Part shown: positions 1-9,228 of the stretch, piece by piece
Layout: each line of letters starts with the position of its first letter
Position numbering within the stretch: the stretch's first letter is position 1
Assembly (NCBI GenBank): GCA_018824085.1
Contig: JAHJHI010000026.1
Span: forward strand, 102,046 to 166,045
Length of the DNA stretch: 64,000 nucleotides
From: Gammaproteobacteria bacterium
Lineage (GTDB): Bacteria > Pseudomonadota > Gammaproteobacteria > Burkholderiales > Rhodocyclaceae
Direction: 5' to 3'
Notes under the pieces: generated by a model
The model's input: the letters and a program-made list of their open reading frames with translations, nothing else
Databases searched by the model: none
What the model was told of the DNA's origin: nothing
Translations under genes and position numbers: made by a program

Positions 1-116
1 AAGCCGAAGGTGGTGGTGTTGTAGATCGGTGTGTAGGGGCTGCCGTAGGCGTCCCGGCTGCTGTGGCCGTGTATCGCGCGGGTCGACAAACCGCGCTGTT
101 TGTCCTCGTCCGTCAT
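1..116 (-). CDS. Trans-sulfuration PLP enzyme, N-terminal fragment
   Basis: Only the first 38 codons are inside the window, and the gene runs off the left edge. The peptide starts MTDEDKQRGLSTRAIHGH and continues through a YTPIYNTTTF segment. This is the usual N-terminus of the Cys/Met-metabolism PLP family (cystathionine gamma-synthase, O-acetylhomoserine sulfhydrylase, methionine gamma-lyase). The 'T-x-A-I-H' and 'P-I-Y-x-T-T-T-F' blocks are characteristic of the family. The catalytic lysine lies outside the window, so the exact member cannot be chosen. The start is the ATG at 116-114. The gene is transcribed leftward like the two genes to its right, after a 55-bp gap. Confidence 0.75.
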   Translation of the reverse strand, partial: MTDEDKQRGLSTRAIHGHSSRDAYGSPYTPIYNTTTFG

Positions 117-171
117 CGTGCGCTTTCGTGTAATCGGGGCGTTGCCAGCTTACGCCGGCAGGTGGCGCACG

Positions 172-1065
172 TCAGCCCAGGCAGAAGAATTCGACGACGT
201 CGCTCGCGGCGCTGCGCGGCGAGCCGAAGGCCAGCCAGCCGTGGCCGTCGATGATGACTTCCTCGCGCGTGAGCGCGAATTCCTGACGGCCTTCGATGGT
301 GACGAAGGTGCCGTTGCTGGAGCGGTCGGTCAGGATGAAGCGGTCGCGCCGGTACTCCAGATCGCAATGCTGGCGCGATGCGCGCGCGTCCTTGACCATG
401 ATGTCGACCTCGACATCCCGTCCGAGGCGCAGTCGCGGGTGGTCAGGGCCGAGCAGCCAGACGCGCCCGCCGTGATAGACGCGCATTTCGACCTTGCCGC
501 TGCTGGCGGTCAGCCCGCCGATGTGGGTGACGTCGTCGGAATGTTCACAGCGCAGTTCGCACAGTTCGACCGAGCGTGCGACGCCCTTGACGACGCGCGG
601 CGGCATCGGGCGCACCTTGTGCTGCCAGTGTTCGCTCAGGCGCACCGCTGCTTCGGTGGATACGATGGCGCGGCCGTGGCTTGCAAGCTCGGACAGGCGG
701 GCGGCGATGTTGACGGATTCGCCATAGACATCGTCACCGGTTTCCAGCACCGGGCCGAAGTGGAAGCCCGTTCGCACGCCAAGCGCAAAATGCGTGGCGA
801 GCGGCAGGTCGCTGATTTCGCGGTGGATGCCGAGCGTGGTGTCGGCTGCGTGATCGCAGGCGCGGAAGGTGGCGAGCAGGCCGTCGCCGGTCATCTTGAT
901 GACCCGTCCGGAACTGGCTTCGACCGCGTTGCGCATCGCCCCCAGGCAACGGTCGATCAGCGCGAAGGCCGCGGTGTCGCCCATGCGTTCGTACAGTTGG
1001 GTGCTGCCGACCAGATCGGCAAACAGCACGGCGCATTCTCGTGAGCGGGGCGACGATGCTTTCAT
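172..1065 (-). CDS. Class III adenylate/guanylate cyclase fused to an FHA domain
   Basis: A 297-residue cytosolic signalling protein. The N-terminal half is a class III nucleotide cyclase domain. FADLVGST carries the first metal Asp (D17) and IKMTGDG carries K57 and the second metal Asp (D61), followed by a VYGESVNIAARL block. The C-terminal third is a forkhead-associated domain with RLGRD, SRQH and SSNGTF, which binds phosphothreonine peptides. It probably makes cAMP, or senses a phosphoprotein with a cyclase-like domain. I chose the ATG at 1065 because it forms an ATGA overlap with the stop of the upstream lyase gene and because the domain starts directly after it; longer versions extend into the lyase gene. 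No membrane segment is seen. Confidence 0.85.
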   Translation of the reverse strand: MKASSPRSRECAVLFADLVGSTQLYERMGDTAAFALIDRCLGAMRNAVEASSGRVIKMTGDGLLATFRACDHAADTTLGIHREISDLPLATHFALGVRTGFHFGPVLETGDDVYGESVNIAARLSELASHGRAIVSTEAAVRLSEHWQHKVRPMPPRVVKGVARSVELCELRCEHSDDVTHIGGLTASSGKVEMRVYHGGRVWLLGPDHPRLRLGRDVEVDIMVKDARASRQHCDLEYRRDRFILTDRSSNGTFVTIEGRQEFALTREEVIIDGHGWLAFGSPRSAASDVVEFFCLG

Positions 1066-2063
1066 GAATGTCGGAAAAAGCGGCTGCTTACGGCTTCGGG
1101 CAGCGCAACGCCGGTTGCGTGCGCGCGTGCCAACAGTTCCCAATAGTAACGGTAGGACGCCCGGTCGTGCAGTTTGTCACGATGCCGGGTCGGTCCCCAG
1201 GCGGCATCCTGGGCCGCGCAGATGATGGCGATCGCGTCTTCGACCTCGCTGAAGTCCGGGCGCATCGATTCGACGATGGGCAGGATCTGGTTCGGATGGA
1301 TGCTCCACATGCGCATGAAGCCGAAGTCGTGGCGTGCGCGCTCGGCGTCGCGGCGGATGTAGTCGATGTCGCGGATTTCCGTCGTCACGTTGTGTGTCGG
1401 CACCACGCCGCAGCCGTGTGCTGCCGCGGCGATCTCGCACTTGGTCCGCACGATGAGCGGATGCTCGAACTGTTTCGGGCTTTTCATCGCGTCACCGGGC
1501 AGGGCGCCGTGATGCGCGCTGACGAAATCCATCAGGCCGAGGTCGATCGACTCGACTCGATCGAGTGCGGCGATGTCCCACACGTCGCGCAAGGCGCCGT
1601 GGCTCTCGATCAGCACATGCACCGGAATCTCGCGCGAGAGGCCGGCGGCAGATTCGCATTCGCGCAGCAGATCGAGCTGTACGCGTACGTCATCCGCGCC
1701 GCGGGCCTTGGGCAGTGTGATGAAGGCGAGGCGGGCGCCGGCTTCGCCCACGAGGACTTTCATGTCCTCGCGCCAGTGCGCGTGCGTGATGTCATGGATG
1801 CGCACGCCGACACGACCGTGCAGGTTGTCGTCACTGTTGATGACGGCGGCGCAGAGGCGGCGATGCGCATCCTCGCTGCCGGCTGCGGCACCGTCTTCAC
1901 AGTCGCAGGTCACGTCGAAGATGGGGCCCAGCTCGCCCTGCAGCGCAAGCGCCTTGCGCATGAGTTTTTCCGAACCGGCGTAGTGATCGACGGCTGGAAT
2001 GATGGGGAAGGGGCGATCCGCGCGATAGAGCACTTCGCGGGGATGAACTGGGGCGTCTGTCAT
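1062..2063 (-). CDS. CitE-like HpcH/HpaI family lyase
   Basis: A 333-residue protein of the citrate lyase beta / malyl-CoA lyase family (TIM barrel, Mg-dependent cleavage or formation of C-C bonds in CoA thioesters). Visible family blocks are the early DVTCDCEDGA acidic motif, the central HVLIESHGALRDVWDIAAL stretch with the metal-binding Glu, and a C-terminal MWSIHPNQI motif. No citrate lyase alpha or gamma subunit is nearby, so true citrate lyase activity is unlikely. A stand-alone malyl-CoA, citramalyl-CoA or related lyase is more probable. It lies downstream of mdh behind a hairpin terminator, and its stop overlaps the start of the cyclase-FHA gene by four bases. The substrate is not determinable from the sequence. 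Confidence 0.82.
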   Translation of the reverse strand: MTDAPVHPREVLYRADRPFPIIPAVDHYAGSEKLMRKALALQGELGPIFDVTCDCEDGAAAGSEDAHRRLCAAVINSDDNLHGRVGVRIHDITHAHWREDMKVLVGEAGARLAFITLPKARGADDVRVQLDLLRECESAAGLSREIPVHVLIESHGALRDVWDIAALDRVESIDLGLMDFVSAHHGALPGDAMKSPKQFEHPLIVRTKCEIAAAAHGCGVVPTHNVTTEIRDIDYIRRDAERARHDFGFMRMWSIHPNQILPIVESMRPDFSEVEDAIAIICAAQDAAWGPTRHRDKLHDRASYRYYWELLARAHATGVALPEAVSSRFFRHS

Positions 2064-2122
2064 GCGGAAAACTCCGGAATGGATGCGGCGCGCGGGCCTG
2101 CCATCGCGCGGGCGGCGCCGAC

Positions 2123-2150
2123 AAAAAAAGCGGCCACGTTACCGGGCCGC
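2123..2150 (-). terminator. Rho-independent terminator downstream of mdh
   Basis: Read on the minus strand, a GC-rich stem (GCGGCCC pairing with GGCCGC around a short loop) is followed directly by seven T residues. It lies between the mdh stop and the start of the CitE-like gene, so it should end or reduce mdh transcription before the lyase gene. Confidence 0.75.
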
Positions 2151-2176
2151 TTCTTTCGCATCAAGTCGGCCGTCCG

Positions 2177-2205
2177 CCGGGTGCATGCGGATCGAATGCA
2201 CCCGG
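2177..2205. repeat. Perfect 10-bp inverted repeat after mdh
   Basis: Arms CCGGGTGCAT (2177-2186) and ATGCACCCGG (2196-2205) are perfectly complementary around a 9-base loop, 12 bases beyond the mdh stop. There is no T tract, so it may be an mRNA 3'-end stabiliser working with the adjacent terminator. Confidence 0.6.
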
Positions 2206-2217
2206 TGACGTGTCCGG

Positions 2218-3210
2218 TCAGAGCAGGTCGGCGACGCCGGCGCGCTCCTCTTCCAGTTCGGCCAGCGTCTTGGCGACGTAGGGCTTCGAGAACTCGTCGA
2301 TCTCCAGACCCTTGACGATCGTGTATTCGCCGTTTTCGCAGATGCACGGGAAACCGAACACGAGCCCTTCGGGGATGCCGTAGGAGCCGTCGGATGGCAC
2401 GCCCATCGTGACCCAGTCACCGTTGGAACCGAGGTGCCAGTCGTGCATGTGGTCAATGGCTGCGTTGGCGGCCGAAGCGGCCGAGGACAGGCCGCGTGCC
2501 TCGATGATGGCGGCGCCGCGCTTGCCGACGGTCGGCAGGAAGGTGCCGGCGTTCCAGGCCTGATCGTTCACCAGCTTGGCGACGCTGTCGCCATTGGATG
2601 TGGCGAAGCGGTAGTCGGCGTACATCGTCGGGCTGTGATTGCCCCAGACGGCCATCGTCTTGAACGACGACACCGGGCGGCCGATCTTCGCCGACAGCTG
2701 CGACAGTGCGCGGTTGTGGTCCAGGCGCAGCATGGCGGTGAAATTCTTCGCCGGCACGCGGCCACCGGCCTTGGCGGCGGTCTTCATCGCGATATAGGCG
2801 TTGGTATTGCAGGGGTTGCCCACGACGAGCACCTTGCAGGTCGGCGCGGCGTGCTGGCCGATGGCGGCGCCCTGAACCGTGAAGATCTTGGCGTTTTCGG
2901 TGAGCAGATCCTTGCGCTCCATGCCGGGGCCACGCGGACGGGCGCCCACGAGCAGCGCGAAATCGGCGTCCTTGAACGCGACGTTCGGGTCGTCGGTCGC
3001 GACCATGCCGGCGAGCAGCGGGAATGCGCAGTCGTCCAGTTCCATCATCACGCCGGTCAGCGCCTTTTGCGCCTGCGGCAGATCGAGCAGTTGAAGAATG
3101 ACCGGCTGGTCCTTGCCGAGCATTTCGCCGCTGGCGATACGGAACAGCAAGGCGTAGCCGATTTGACCGGCTGCGCCGGTTACCGCGACGCGAAGGGGCG
3201 TCTTTGACAT
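2218..3210 (-). CDS. mdh: Malate dehydrogenase
   Basis: A 330-residue NAD-dependent malate dehydrogenase that interconverts malate and oxaloacetate in the TCA cycle. The N-terminal Rossmann motif TGAAGQIGY (residues 11-19), the mobile loop [15 protein letters not shown] with substrate-binding arginines, the LDHNRA proton-relay Asp region and the GNHSP catalytic His motif are all present. Length and sequence fit the cytosolic-type MDH common in beta- and gammaproteobacteria. A strong ribosome site (GGAGACCACC) precedes the ATG at 3210. It is divergent from the GntR gene and the sdh-gltA-suc block, so the 220-bp intergenic region could coordinate both sides. Confidence 0.96.
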   Translation of the reverse strand: MSKTPLRVAVTGAAGQIGYALLFRIASGEMLGKDQPVILQLLDLPQAQKALTGVMMELDDCAFPLLAGMVATDDPNVAFKDADFALLVGARPRGPGMERKDLLTENAKIFTVQGAAIGQHAAPTCKVLVVGNPCNTNAYIAMKTAAKAGGRVPAKNFTAMLRLDHNRALSQLSAKIGRPVSSFKTMAVWGNHSPTMYADYRFATSNGDSVAKLVNDQAWNAGTFLPTVGKRGAAIIEARGLSSAASAANAAIDHMHDWHLGSNGDWVTMGVPSDGSYGIPEGLVFGFPCICENGEYTIVKGLEIDEFSKPYVAKTLAELEEERAGVADLL

Positions 3211-3360
3211 GGTGGTCTCCTGTCTGAGGATGGGACGGGTGCGTTGGAATTGCGTTGTGCGCGGTGCGAATTATGGTCGACCCGCAGCGTTTTGACACAC
3301 AGCACAAAATGCAGGGCCAGGTGCCTCGCCGGGCCGGATTACACCACAAATACGCGACTT

Positions 3361-3390
3361 CGATTTATATCATATATAAGACATCAGACC
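3361..3390. promoter_or_regulatory. AT-rich segment in the mdh/GntR divergent intergenic region
   Basis: The 3211-3430 intergenic region contains a markedly AT-rich run (TTTATATCATATATAAGACAT), unusual in this GC-rich DNA and an imperfect palindrome around ATATCATATAT. It sits 40-70 bases upstream of the GntR start, where a promoter or GntR-type operator would be expected. A TTGACA hexamer at about 3291 has no convincing partner at standard spacing. Assignment is by position and composition only. Confidence 0.4.
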
Positions 3391-3430
3391 GCTTGTAGAC
3401 GTGATCCCGATTCTGTGCTGAAATTGTTGC

Positions 3431-4159
3431 ATGGCACAGGAATCCCCCACATTCAGCCCCCTGTATCGGCAGATACGGGGCCTGCTCACGCAGGCACTGC
3501 AAAGCGGCGAATGGCGTCCGGGTGAAGCCATTCCGAGTGAAACCGAACTGGCGCAGCGCTTCAGCGTGAGCCAGGGGACGGTACGCAAGGCCATCGACGA
3601 GATGGCGGCTGACAACCTGCTGGTACGCAAACAGGGCAAGGGTACGTTCGTTGCAACGCACCACGACCCGCGAGCCTTCTTCCGTTTCCTTCGCCTTGCG
3701 CCGATCAGCGGCGCGATCGAATCGTCGCAGAGCGTGCCGCTCGAGTGCTGGCGCGCGCGTGCCGGCCAGGAAGTCGCCCGCACGCTGGAGATCGATGCCG
3801 GCGCGCAGATCATCATCGTGCGTCGCCTGCTCAAGTTTGCCGGCCGTCCGGTCGTCATCGATGAGATCTATCTGCGCGGAGACCTTTTCCCCGGCCTGAA
3901 TCTGGACGTGCTCAAGGAACAGCAGGGCTCGCTCTATTCGTTTTTCGAAACGCGTTTCGGCGTGCGCATGGTGCGCGCCGAAGAGCGTTTGCGCGCGGTG
4001 TCGGCGGACCGGCAGAGCGCGGAATTTCTGGAAGTGCCGGACGGCAGCCCGCTGCTGTCGGTCGAGCGCGTTGCCTACACTTACGATGACCAGCCGGTCG
4101 AGTGGCGCCGCGGCCTGTGTTCGACCGCCGACCACTACTATCTGAACACACTGAGTTGA
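3431..4159 (+). CDS. GntR family transcriptional regulator (HutC/UTRA type)
   Basis: A 242-residue regulator. Residues about 10-75 form the winged helix-turn-helix typical of GntR proteins (YRQIRGLLTQALQSGEWRPG, then ELAQRFSVSQGTVRKAIDEM and KQGKGTFVA). The remainder is a UTRA ligand-binding domain (LKFAGRPVVIDEIYLRGDLFPGL, then SVERVAYTYDDQPVEWRRG). It is the first gene of the rightward TCA block, 62 bp before sdhC, and divergent from mdh, which makes control of this central-metabolism locus likely. The effector is unknown; UTRA domains usually bind small organic acids or sugars. Confidence 0.92.
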   Translation: MAQESPTFSPLYRQIRGLLTQALQSGEWRPGEAIPSETELAQRFSVSQGTVRKAIDEMAADNLLVRKQGKGTFVATHHDPRAFFRFLRLAPISGAIESSQSVPLECWRARAGQEVARTLEIDAGAQIIIVRRLLKFAGRPVVIDEIYLRGDLFPGLNLDVLKEQQGSLYSFFETRFGVRMVRAEERLRAVSADRQSAEFLEVPDGSPLLSVERVAYTYDDQPVEWRRGLCSTADHYYLNTLS

Positions 4160-4221
4160 TGCAGTCGATGAAACCGGCGCCGATCGGTGCTTGAAACAAC
4201 TTTTCTTGGAGAGCGAGCCAG

Positions 4222-4608
4222 ATGGCCAATACAGCCAGCAAGACCCGACCGAAGCACCTGCAGCTGACGGCGATCCGCCTGCCGTTGCCGGGCATCGTGT
4301 CCATCCTCCACCGCATCAGCGGCGCGGGGCTCTTCCTCTGTCTACCCTTGCTGTTGTGGCTGTTCGCCGCCAGCCTCGGTTCTCCCGAAACCTTTGAATC
4401 GTTCAGCAGCGTGGTCGGCCATCCGCTTGCCAAGCTTGTGCTGCTCGGCCTGATGTGGGCCTATCTGCATCACTTCTGTGCCGGCATCCGTTTCCTGCTG
4501 CTTGACATGCACAAGGGACTGGAACTCGCGGCCGCGCGTCGCAGTTCGGTTGCCGTGCTGGTCGTCAGTCTGGCGCTTACCGTGATCCTGGGGGTGAAAC
4601 TGTGGTGA
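4222..4608 (+). CDS. sdhC: Succinate dehydrogenase cytochrome b556 subunit
   Basis: A 128-residue inner-membrane subunit of respiratory complex II. Three hydrophobic helices are visible. The first begins just after the conserved SILHRISGAGLF motif, whose Ser and Arg line the quinone site. The second carries LHHFCAGIRFLLLD, with the histidine expected to ligate haem b. TTGGAGAGCGAGCCAG precedes the ATG. The end overlaps the start of sdhD, so the two anchor subunits are translationally coupled. Confidence 0.95.
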   Translation: MANTASKTRPKHLQLTAIRLPLPGIVSILHRISGAGLFLCLPLLLWLFAASLGSPETFESFSSVVGHPLAKLVLLGLMWAYLHHFCAGIRFLLLDMHKGLELAAARRSSVAVLVVSLALTVILGVKLW

Positions 4609-4949
4609 ATCGTGTCGTTGTCGGGGCCCACTACGGGCTGAAGGACTGGCTGGGCCAGCGTGTGACAGCCGTTGTGATGGCCGTGTATACGCTGGTCTTC
4701 GCGGCCGGCGTGCTGGCCATGGGCGAGTTGAACTACGAGAACTGGCGCGGTCTGTTCGCAGGCGGATTCATGCGTTTTGCGACTTTCCTGTTCTTCGCGT
4801 CGCTGATGTACCACGCATGGGTCGGCGTGCGCGATATCTACATGGACTACATCAAGCCCACCGGCGTGCGCCTCGTGCTGCATGCGGTGACCGTCCTCCT
4901 GCTGATCGGCTATCTGGGCTGGGCAGCACAAGTTCTCTGGAGACTGTAA
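4602..4949 (+). CDS. sdhD: Succinate dehydrogenase membrane anchor subunit
   Basis: A 115-residue second anchor subunit of complex II with three membrane helices. The motif YHAWVGVRDIYMDYIKP contains the histidine expected to be the other haem ligand and the Asp-Tyr pair of the quinone site. The start is GTG: either 4602 or 4605, and the latter forms a GTGA overlap with the sdhC stop. The stop codon directly abuts the sdhA start. Confidence 0.93.
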   Translation: MVNRVVVGAHYGLKDWLGQRVTAVVMAVYTLVFAAGVLAMGELNYENWRGLFAGGFMRFATFLFFASLMYHAWVGVRDIYMDYIKPTGVRLVLHAVTVLLLIGYLGWAAQVLWRL

Positions 4950-6737
4950 GTGAGCGTACCTGTCCGCAAGTTTGATGCAGTGATCGTCGGCGCCGGCGGC
5001 GCCGGCCTGCGTGCCGCCATCCAGCTTTCCGAAGCCGGTCTGCGCACTGCCGTGCTGTCGAAAGTCTTCCCCACGCGCTCGCATACGGTGGCCGCCCAGG
5101 GCGGCGTCGCGGCGTCGCTCGGCAATTCCGAGGAGGACCACTGGCACTGGCACATGTATGACACGGTCAAGGGTTCCGACTGGCTCGGCGACCAGGACGC
5201 GATCGAGTTCATGTGCCGCAAGGCCAACGAGGTCGTCATCGAACTCGAGCACTACGGCATGCCGTTCGACCGCCTCGACAGCGGCAAGATCTATCAGCGT
5301 CCGTTCGGCGGGCACATGTCGAACTTCGGCGAAAAGCCGGTGCGCCGCTCCTGTGCCGCCGCGGACCGCACCGGTCACGCGATGCTGCACGCGATGTACC
5401 AGCGCAACGTGAAGGCCAATACGCAGTTTTTCATCGAATGGATGGCGCTTGACCTCATCCGCGACGAAGAGGGCGACGTGGTCGGCGTGACGGCGATGGA
5501 GATGGAAACCGGCGAGGTTTTCGTGTTCCACGCGAAGGCGGTTCTGTTCGCCACCGGCGGTGCCGGCCGGATCTACCACAGCTCCACCAATGCCTTCATC
5601 AACACCGGTGACGGTGTCGGCATGGCCGCGCGTGCCGGCATTCCGCTGGAAGACATGGAGTTCTGGCAATTCCACCCGACCGGCGTTGCCGGCGCGGGCG
5701 TGCTGATCACCGAGGGCGTGCGCGGGGAAGGCGGCATCCTTCGCAACGCCGACGGCGAGCGTTTCATGGAGCGCTACGCCCCGAACGCCAAGGACCTCGC
5801 GTCGCGCGACGTCGTGTCGCGCGCCATGGTGACGGAGATCAACGAAGGTCGTGGTTGCGGTCCCAACAAGGATCACGTGATGCTGGATATCACCCACCTC
5901 GATCCGGCCACCATCATGAAGCGCCTGCCCGGCATCCGCGAGATCGGCATCCAGTTCGCCGGCGTCGACGCGATCAAGGAGCAGCTGCCGGTGGTGCCGA
6001 CCTGTCACTATCAGATGGGCGGCATCCCGACCAATTACAACGGTGAAGTCGTGGTGCCGAAGGACGGCAACATGAGTGCGCCGGTACGCGGCTTCTACGC
6101 CGCGGGCGAATGCGCCTGCGCGTCGGTGCACGGCGCGAACCGCCTCGGCACGAATTCCCTGCTCGACCTGCTGGTGTTCGGCAAGTCGTCGGGCGAATCC
6201 ATGGTCGAGTACATCAAGGCGCAACCGGCCGCGCACAAGCCGCTGCCGGCCAATGCCGCCGACTTCTCGCTGTCGCGCCTGAACCGTCTCAACACACAGA
6301 CCGGCGGCGCCGCGGTCGGTGAAACGCGGCTCGCCATGCAGCGCACCATGCAGAAGCACTGCGGCGTGTTCCGCTTCAAGGACATGCTGGCCGAAGGCGT
6401 CAGCAGGATCTGCGAAATCCAGAAGATGGCGGCCACGACGGAAATCCGCGACAAGTCGAACGTGTTCAACACGGCGCGACTCGAAGCGCTCGAGCTGGAC
6501 AACCTGATCGAAGTCGCCCGCGCCACCATCGTGTCGGCCAACGCGCGCACGGAGTCACGCGGCGCGCACGTGCGTGACGATGCGCCGGATACACCGGAAC
6601 GCCCGAACGGCCGCGACGACTCGACCTGGCTCAAGCACACGCTGTGGCACCGCGACGGCGACAGGCTCGAGTACAAGCCGGTCAACATGAATCCGCTCAC
6701 CGTCGAATCCATCGCGCTCAAGACGCGCGCCTACTGA
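4950..6737 (+). CDS. sdhA: Succinate dehydrogenase flavoprotein subunit
   Basis: A 595-residue catalytic subunit oxidising succinate to fumarate. The Rossmann motif VIVGAGGAGLRAA is at residues 11-23. H45 in RSHTVAAQGG is the expected site of covalent FAD. The substrate-binding and capping motifs are present (HPTG, an RGEGGIL segment, and CHYQMGGIPTN with the catalytic region). The start codon is GTG at 4950, immediately after the sdhD TAA. Covalent flavinylation would depend on SdhE, encoded two genes downstream. Confidence 0.97.
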   Translation: MSVPVRKFDAVIVGAGGAGLRAAIQLSEAGLRTAVLSKVFPTRSHTVAAQGGVAASLGNSEEDHWHWHMYDTVKGSDWLGDQDAIEFMCRKANEVVIELEHYGMPFDRLDSGKIYQRPFGGHMSNFGEKPVRRSCAAADRTGHAMLHAMYQRNVKANTQFFIEWMALDLIRDEEGDVVGVTAMEMETGEVFVFHAKAVLFATGGAGRIYHSSTNAFINTGDGVGMAARAGIPLEDMEFWQFHPTGVAGAGVLITEGVRGEGGILRNADGERFMERYAPNAKDLASRDVVSRAMVTEINEGRGCGPNKDHVMLDITHLDPATIMKRLPGIREIGIQFAGVDAIKEQLPVVPTCHYQMGGIPTNYNGEVVVPKDGNMSAPVRGFYAAGECACASVHGANRLGTNSLLDLLVFGKSSGESMVEYIKAQPAAHKPLPANAADFSLSRLNRLNTQTGGAAVGETRLAMQRTMQKHCGVFRFKDMLAEGVSRICEIQKMAATTEIRDKSNVFNTARLEALELDNLIEVARATIVSANARTESRGAHVRDDAPDTPERPNGRDDSTWLKHTLWHRDGDRLEYKPVNMNPLTVESIALKTRAY

Positions 6738-6747
6738 GGATCCCGGA

Positions 6748-7458
6748 ATGACTGCCCGTACCGTCCAATTCAGCATCTACCGCTACGATCCCGACCGGGA
6801 CGAAAAGCCCTACATGCAGTCGATCTCGCTCGAGCTCGACGGCACCGAACGCAAACTGCTCGATGCGCTGATGAAGCTCAAGGACAAGGATGACTCGCTG
6901 TCCTTCCGCCGCTCCTGTCGCGAAGGCGTGTGTGGTTCCGACGCCATGAACATCAACGGCAAGAACGGCCTGGCCTGCCTGACCGACATGGCGACCATCG
7001 CCGAGCCCATCGTGCTGCGCCCGCTGCCCGGCTTGCCGGTCGTGCGCGACCTCATCGTCGACATGACGCAGTTCTTCAAGCAGTACCACTCGATCAAGCC
7101 CTACCTGATCAATCCGGAACATCCGCCGGAGCGCGAGCGCCTGCAGTCGCCGGAAGACCGTGAAGAACTGAACGGCCTCTACGAGTGCATCCTGTGCGCC
7201 TGCTGTTCCACGGCCTGCCCGTCGTTCTGGTGGAATCCGGACAAGTTCGTCGGACCGGCCGGCCTGCTCGCCGCCTACCGCTTCATCGCCGACACGCGTG
7301 ACGAAGCGACGAGCGAGCGCCTGGACAATCTCGAGGATCCGTACCGCCTGTTCCGCTGCCACAGCATCATGAATTGCGTCGACGTCTGCCCGAAGGGCCT
7401 GAACCCGACGCGCGCCATCGGCAAGATCAAGGACATGATGGTCAGGCGGGCAGTCTGA
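6748..7458 (+). CDS. sdhB: Succinate dehydrogenase iron-sulfur subunit
   Basis: A 236-residue electron-transfer subunit of complex II. Cysteines C57, C62 and C77 fit the [2Fe-2S] ligands (SCREGVCGSDAM, then GLACL). C147, C150, C153 and C157 (CILCACCSTACPSFWW) bind the [4Fe-4S] cluster. C204, C210 and C214 (CHSIMNCVDVCPKGLNP) complete the [3Fe-4S] and [4Fe-4S] sites. It lies ten bases after sdhA, and its stop overlaps the sdhE start (TGATG). Confidence 0.97.
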   Translation: MTARTVQFSIYRYDPDRDEKPYMQSISLELDGTERKLLDALMKLKDKDDSLSFRRSCREGVCGSDAMNINGKNGLACLTDMATIAEPIVLRPLPGLPVVRDLIVDMTQFFKQYHSIKPYLINPEHPPERERLQSPEDREELNGLYECILCACCSTACPSFWWNPDKFVGPAGLLAAYRFIADTRDEATSERLDNLEDPYRLFRCHSIMNCVDVCPKGLNPTRAIGKIKDMMVRRAV

Positions 7459-7718
7459 TGGCGGACGACGCGAGCGCCCCGCAGCAGGCGGGTTCCGGCC
7501 GGCTGCTCTGGCACTGCCGGCGCGGGCTGCTGGAGCTGGACCTGATCCTGCAGCGCTTCGTCGACACGCGTCTGGAAAAGTTGGGAGATATTCAGAGGGC
7601 AGAGCTGTTTGAACTGCTCCAGTATGACGACATCACCTTGTTGGCGATCGTCAGCGGACGCGAAGAATGTGAGGAGACGCGTCTGAAGGGGGTGGTCGAT
7701 CTGCTTCGCGCCAGTTGA
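7458..7718 (+). CDS. sdhE: FAD assembly factor SdhE
   Basis: An 86-residue cytosolic protein that promotes covalent attachment of FAD to SdhA. The diagnostic RGxxE motif is present as R22-G-L-L-E26 ([12 protein letters not shown]), followed by the helical [15 protein letters not shown] block. Its ATG shares bases with the sdhB stop, so it is made together with the complex it matures. Standard length is 80-95 residues. Confidence 0.93.
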   Translation: MADDASAPQQAGSGRLLWHCRRGLLELDLILQRFVDTRLEKLGDIQRAELFELLQYDDITLLAIVSGREECEETRLKGVVDLLRAS

Positions 7719-7767
7719 AGGTGCTGCGTTCGGCCCGTGCAATTTTCAGGAAGTGAAGAGGTTAGAC

Positions 7768-9051
7768 ATGACAAATCAACGCACCGCGACGCTGACCATA
7801 GATGGGCAGAGCACCGAGTTCCCTATCATGGGCGGCACGGTCGGACCCGAAGTGGTCGATATCCGTACGATGTACGGCAAGACCGGCATGTTCACGTACG
7901 ACACCGGCTACCTCTCCACGGCCAGTTGCAAGTCGTCCATCACCTATATTGACGGCGACAAGGGCGAGCTGTGGTATCGCGGTTACCCGATCGAGCAGCT
8001 CGCGGAACACTGCGACTTCCTCGACGTGTGCTACCTGCTGAAGAACAGCGAGCTGCCGAACGCCGCCGAGAAGGAAGACTACGTCAGCCAGATCAAGCGC
8101 CATACGCTGGTGCATGAACAGCTCGCGCGCTTCTACGCCGGCTTCCGTCGTGACGCTCACCCGATGGCCATAATGGCTGGCGTGGTCGGCGCGCTGTCGG
8201 CCTTCTATCACAATGCGATGGACATCTCGGACCAGGCGCATCGCGACATCTCGATCAATCGCCTGATCGCCAAGATGCCGACCATCGCGGCCATGGCCTA
8301 CAAGTACTCGATCGGCCAGCCGTTCATGTACCCGCGCAACGACCTGTGCTACGCCGGCAACTTCATGCACATGATGTTCGGCACGCCGTGCGAGGAATAC
8401 AAGCCGAATCCGGTACTGGTGAAGGCGCTCGACCGCATCTTCACGCTGCACGCGGATCACGAGCAGAACGCATCGACCTCGACCGTCCGTCTGGCCGGCT
8501 CGTCCGGAGCCAACCCGTACGCAGTCATCGCGGCCGGCATCGCCTGCCTGTGGGGCCCGGCACACGGTGGCGCGAATGAAGCCTGCCTGCAGATGCTGGA
8601 AGAGATCGGTGACGTGTCGCGCGTTCCCGAATTCATCAAGCGCGCCAAGGACAAGAACGACAGCTTCAAGCTGATGGGCTTCGGTCACCGCGTCTACAAG
8701 AATTTCGACCCGCGCGCCAAGCTGATGCGCCAGACCTGCTACGAAGTGCTGACCGAACTCGGCCTGGAAAACGACCGCCTGTTCAAGCTGGCGATGGAAC
8801 TGGAAAGGATCGCGCTGGAGGACGAGTACTTCATCGAGAAGAAGCTCTATCCGAACGTCGATTTCTACTCCGGCATCGTGCAGAAGGCGCTCGGCATTCC
8901 GACCTCGATGTTCACCTGCATCTTCGCGCTTGCACGTACCATCGGCTGGATCACGCAGTGGAACGAAATGATCACCGATGCGGAATACAAGATCGGCCGC
9001 CCGCGCCAGCTGTACGTGGGTCCGGCCCGTCGCGACGTTCCCGCACGCTGA
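7768..9051 (+). CDS. gltA: Citrate synthase (type II)
   Basis: A 427-residue hexameric-type citrate synthase condensing oxaloacetate and acetyl-CoA. Catalytic motifs are [13 protein letters not shown] (first His), [15 protein letters not shown] (second His plus binding Arg) and NVDFYSG (Asp). The N-terminal beta-sheet extension typical of Gram-negative NADH-sensitive enzymes is present. The ATG at 7768 is preferred over an in-frame GTG at 7753 because AAGAGG lies at proper spacing before it. It belongs to the sdh block and ends at a strong hairpin. Confidence 0.96.
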   Translation: MTNQRTATLTIDGQSTEFPIMGGTVGPEVVDIRTMYGKTGMFTYDTGYLSTASCKSSITYIDGDKGELWYRGYPIEQLAEHCDFLDVCYLLKNSELPNAAEKEDYVSQIKRHTLVHEQLARFYAGFRRDAHPMAIMAGVVGALSAFYHNAMDISDQAHRDISINRLIAKMPTIAAMAYKYSIGQPFMYPRNDLCYAGNFMHMMFGTPCEEYKPNPVLVKALDRIFTLHADHEQNASTSTVRLAGSSGANPYAVIAAGIACLWGPAHGGANEACLQMLEEIGDVSRVPEFIKRAKDKNDSFKLMGFGHRVYKNFDPRAKLMRQTCYEVLTELGLENDRLFKLAMELERIALEDEYFIEKKLYPNVDFYSGIVQKALGIPTSMFTCIFALARTIGWITQWNEMITDAEYKIGRPRQLYVGPARRDVPAR

Positions 9052-9061
9052 GGCCGCAACA

Positions 9062-9088
9062 CCCGGCGGTCACGCGGAGACCGCCGGG
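9062..9088 (+). terminator. Hairpin after gltA
   Basis: A perfect 10-bp stem (CCCGGCGGTC at 9062-9071 and GACCGCCGGG at 9079-9088, 7-base loop) starts 11 bases after the gltA stop. It lacks a T tract, so it may act as an RNA-stability or partial-termination element between the sdh-gltA and suc genes rather than a full terminator. Confidence 0.55.
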
Positions 9089-9228
9089 AATTCAACCAAA
9101 CCGCATGCTGCAGGCCTTCTCGAATTTTCGCGAGACGGAAGGGCTCATCGCACGACAGGTGCCGTGATGCCCGACCGCGTGAAAATCGTGACAACAAGCC
9201 CGGGCCACCCCGGGCGGAGGAGCGAGTC

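Noticed and set aside
4470..6359. Long minus-strand open frame over sdhA and its neighbours
   Set aside because: It is the mirror of the sdhC-sdhA coding frames in GC-rich DNA, rich in Arg/His/Ala, with no recognisable domain.
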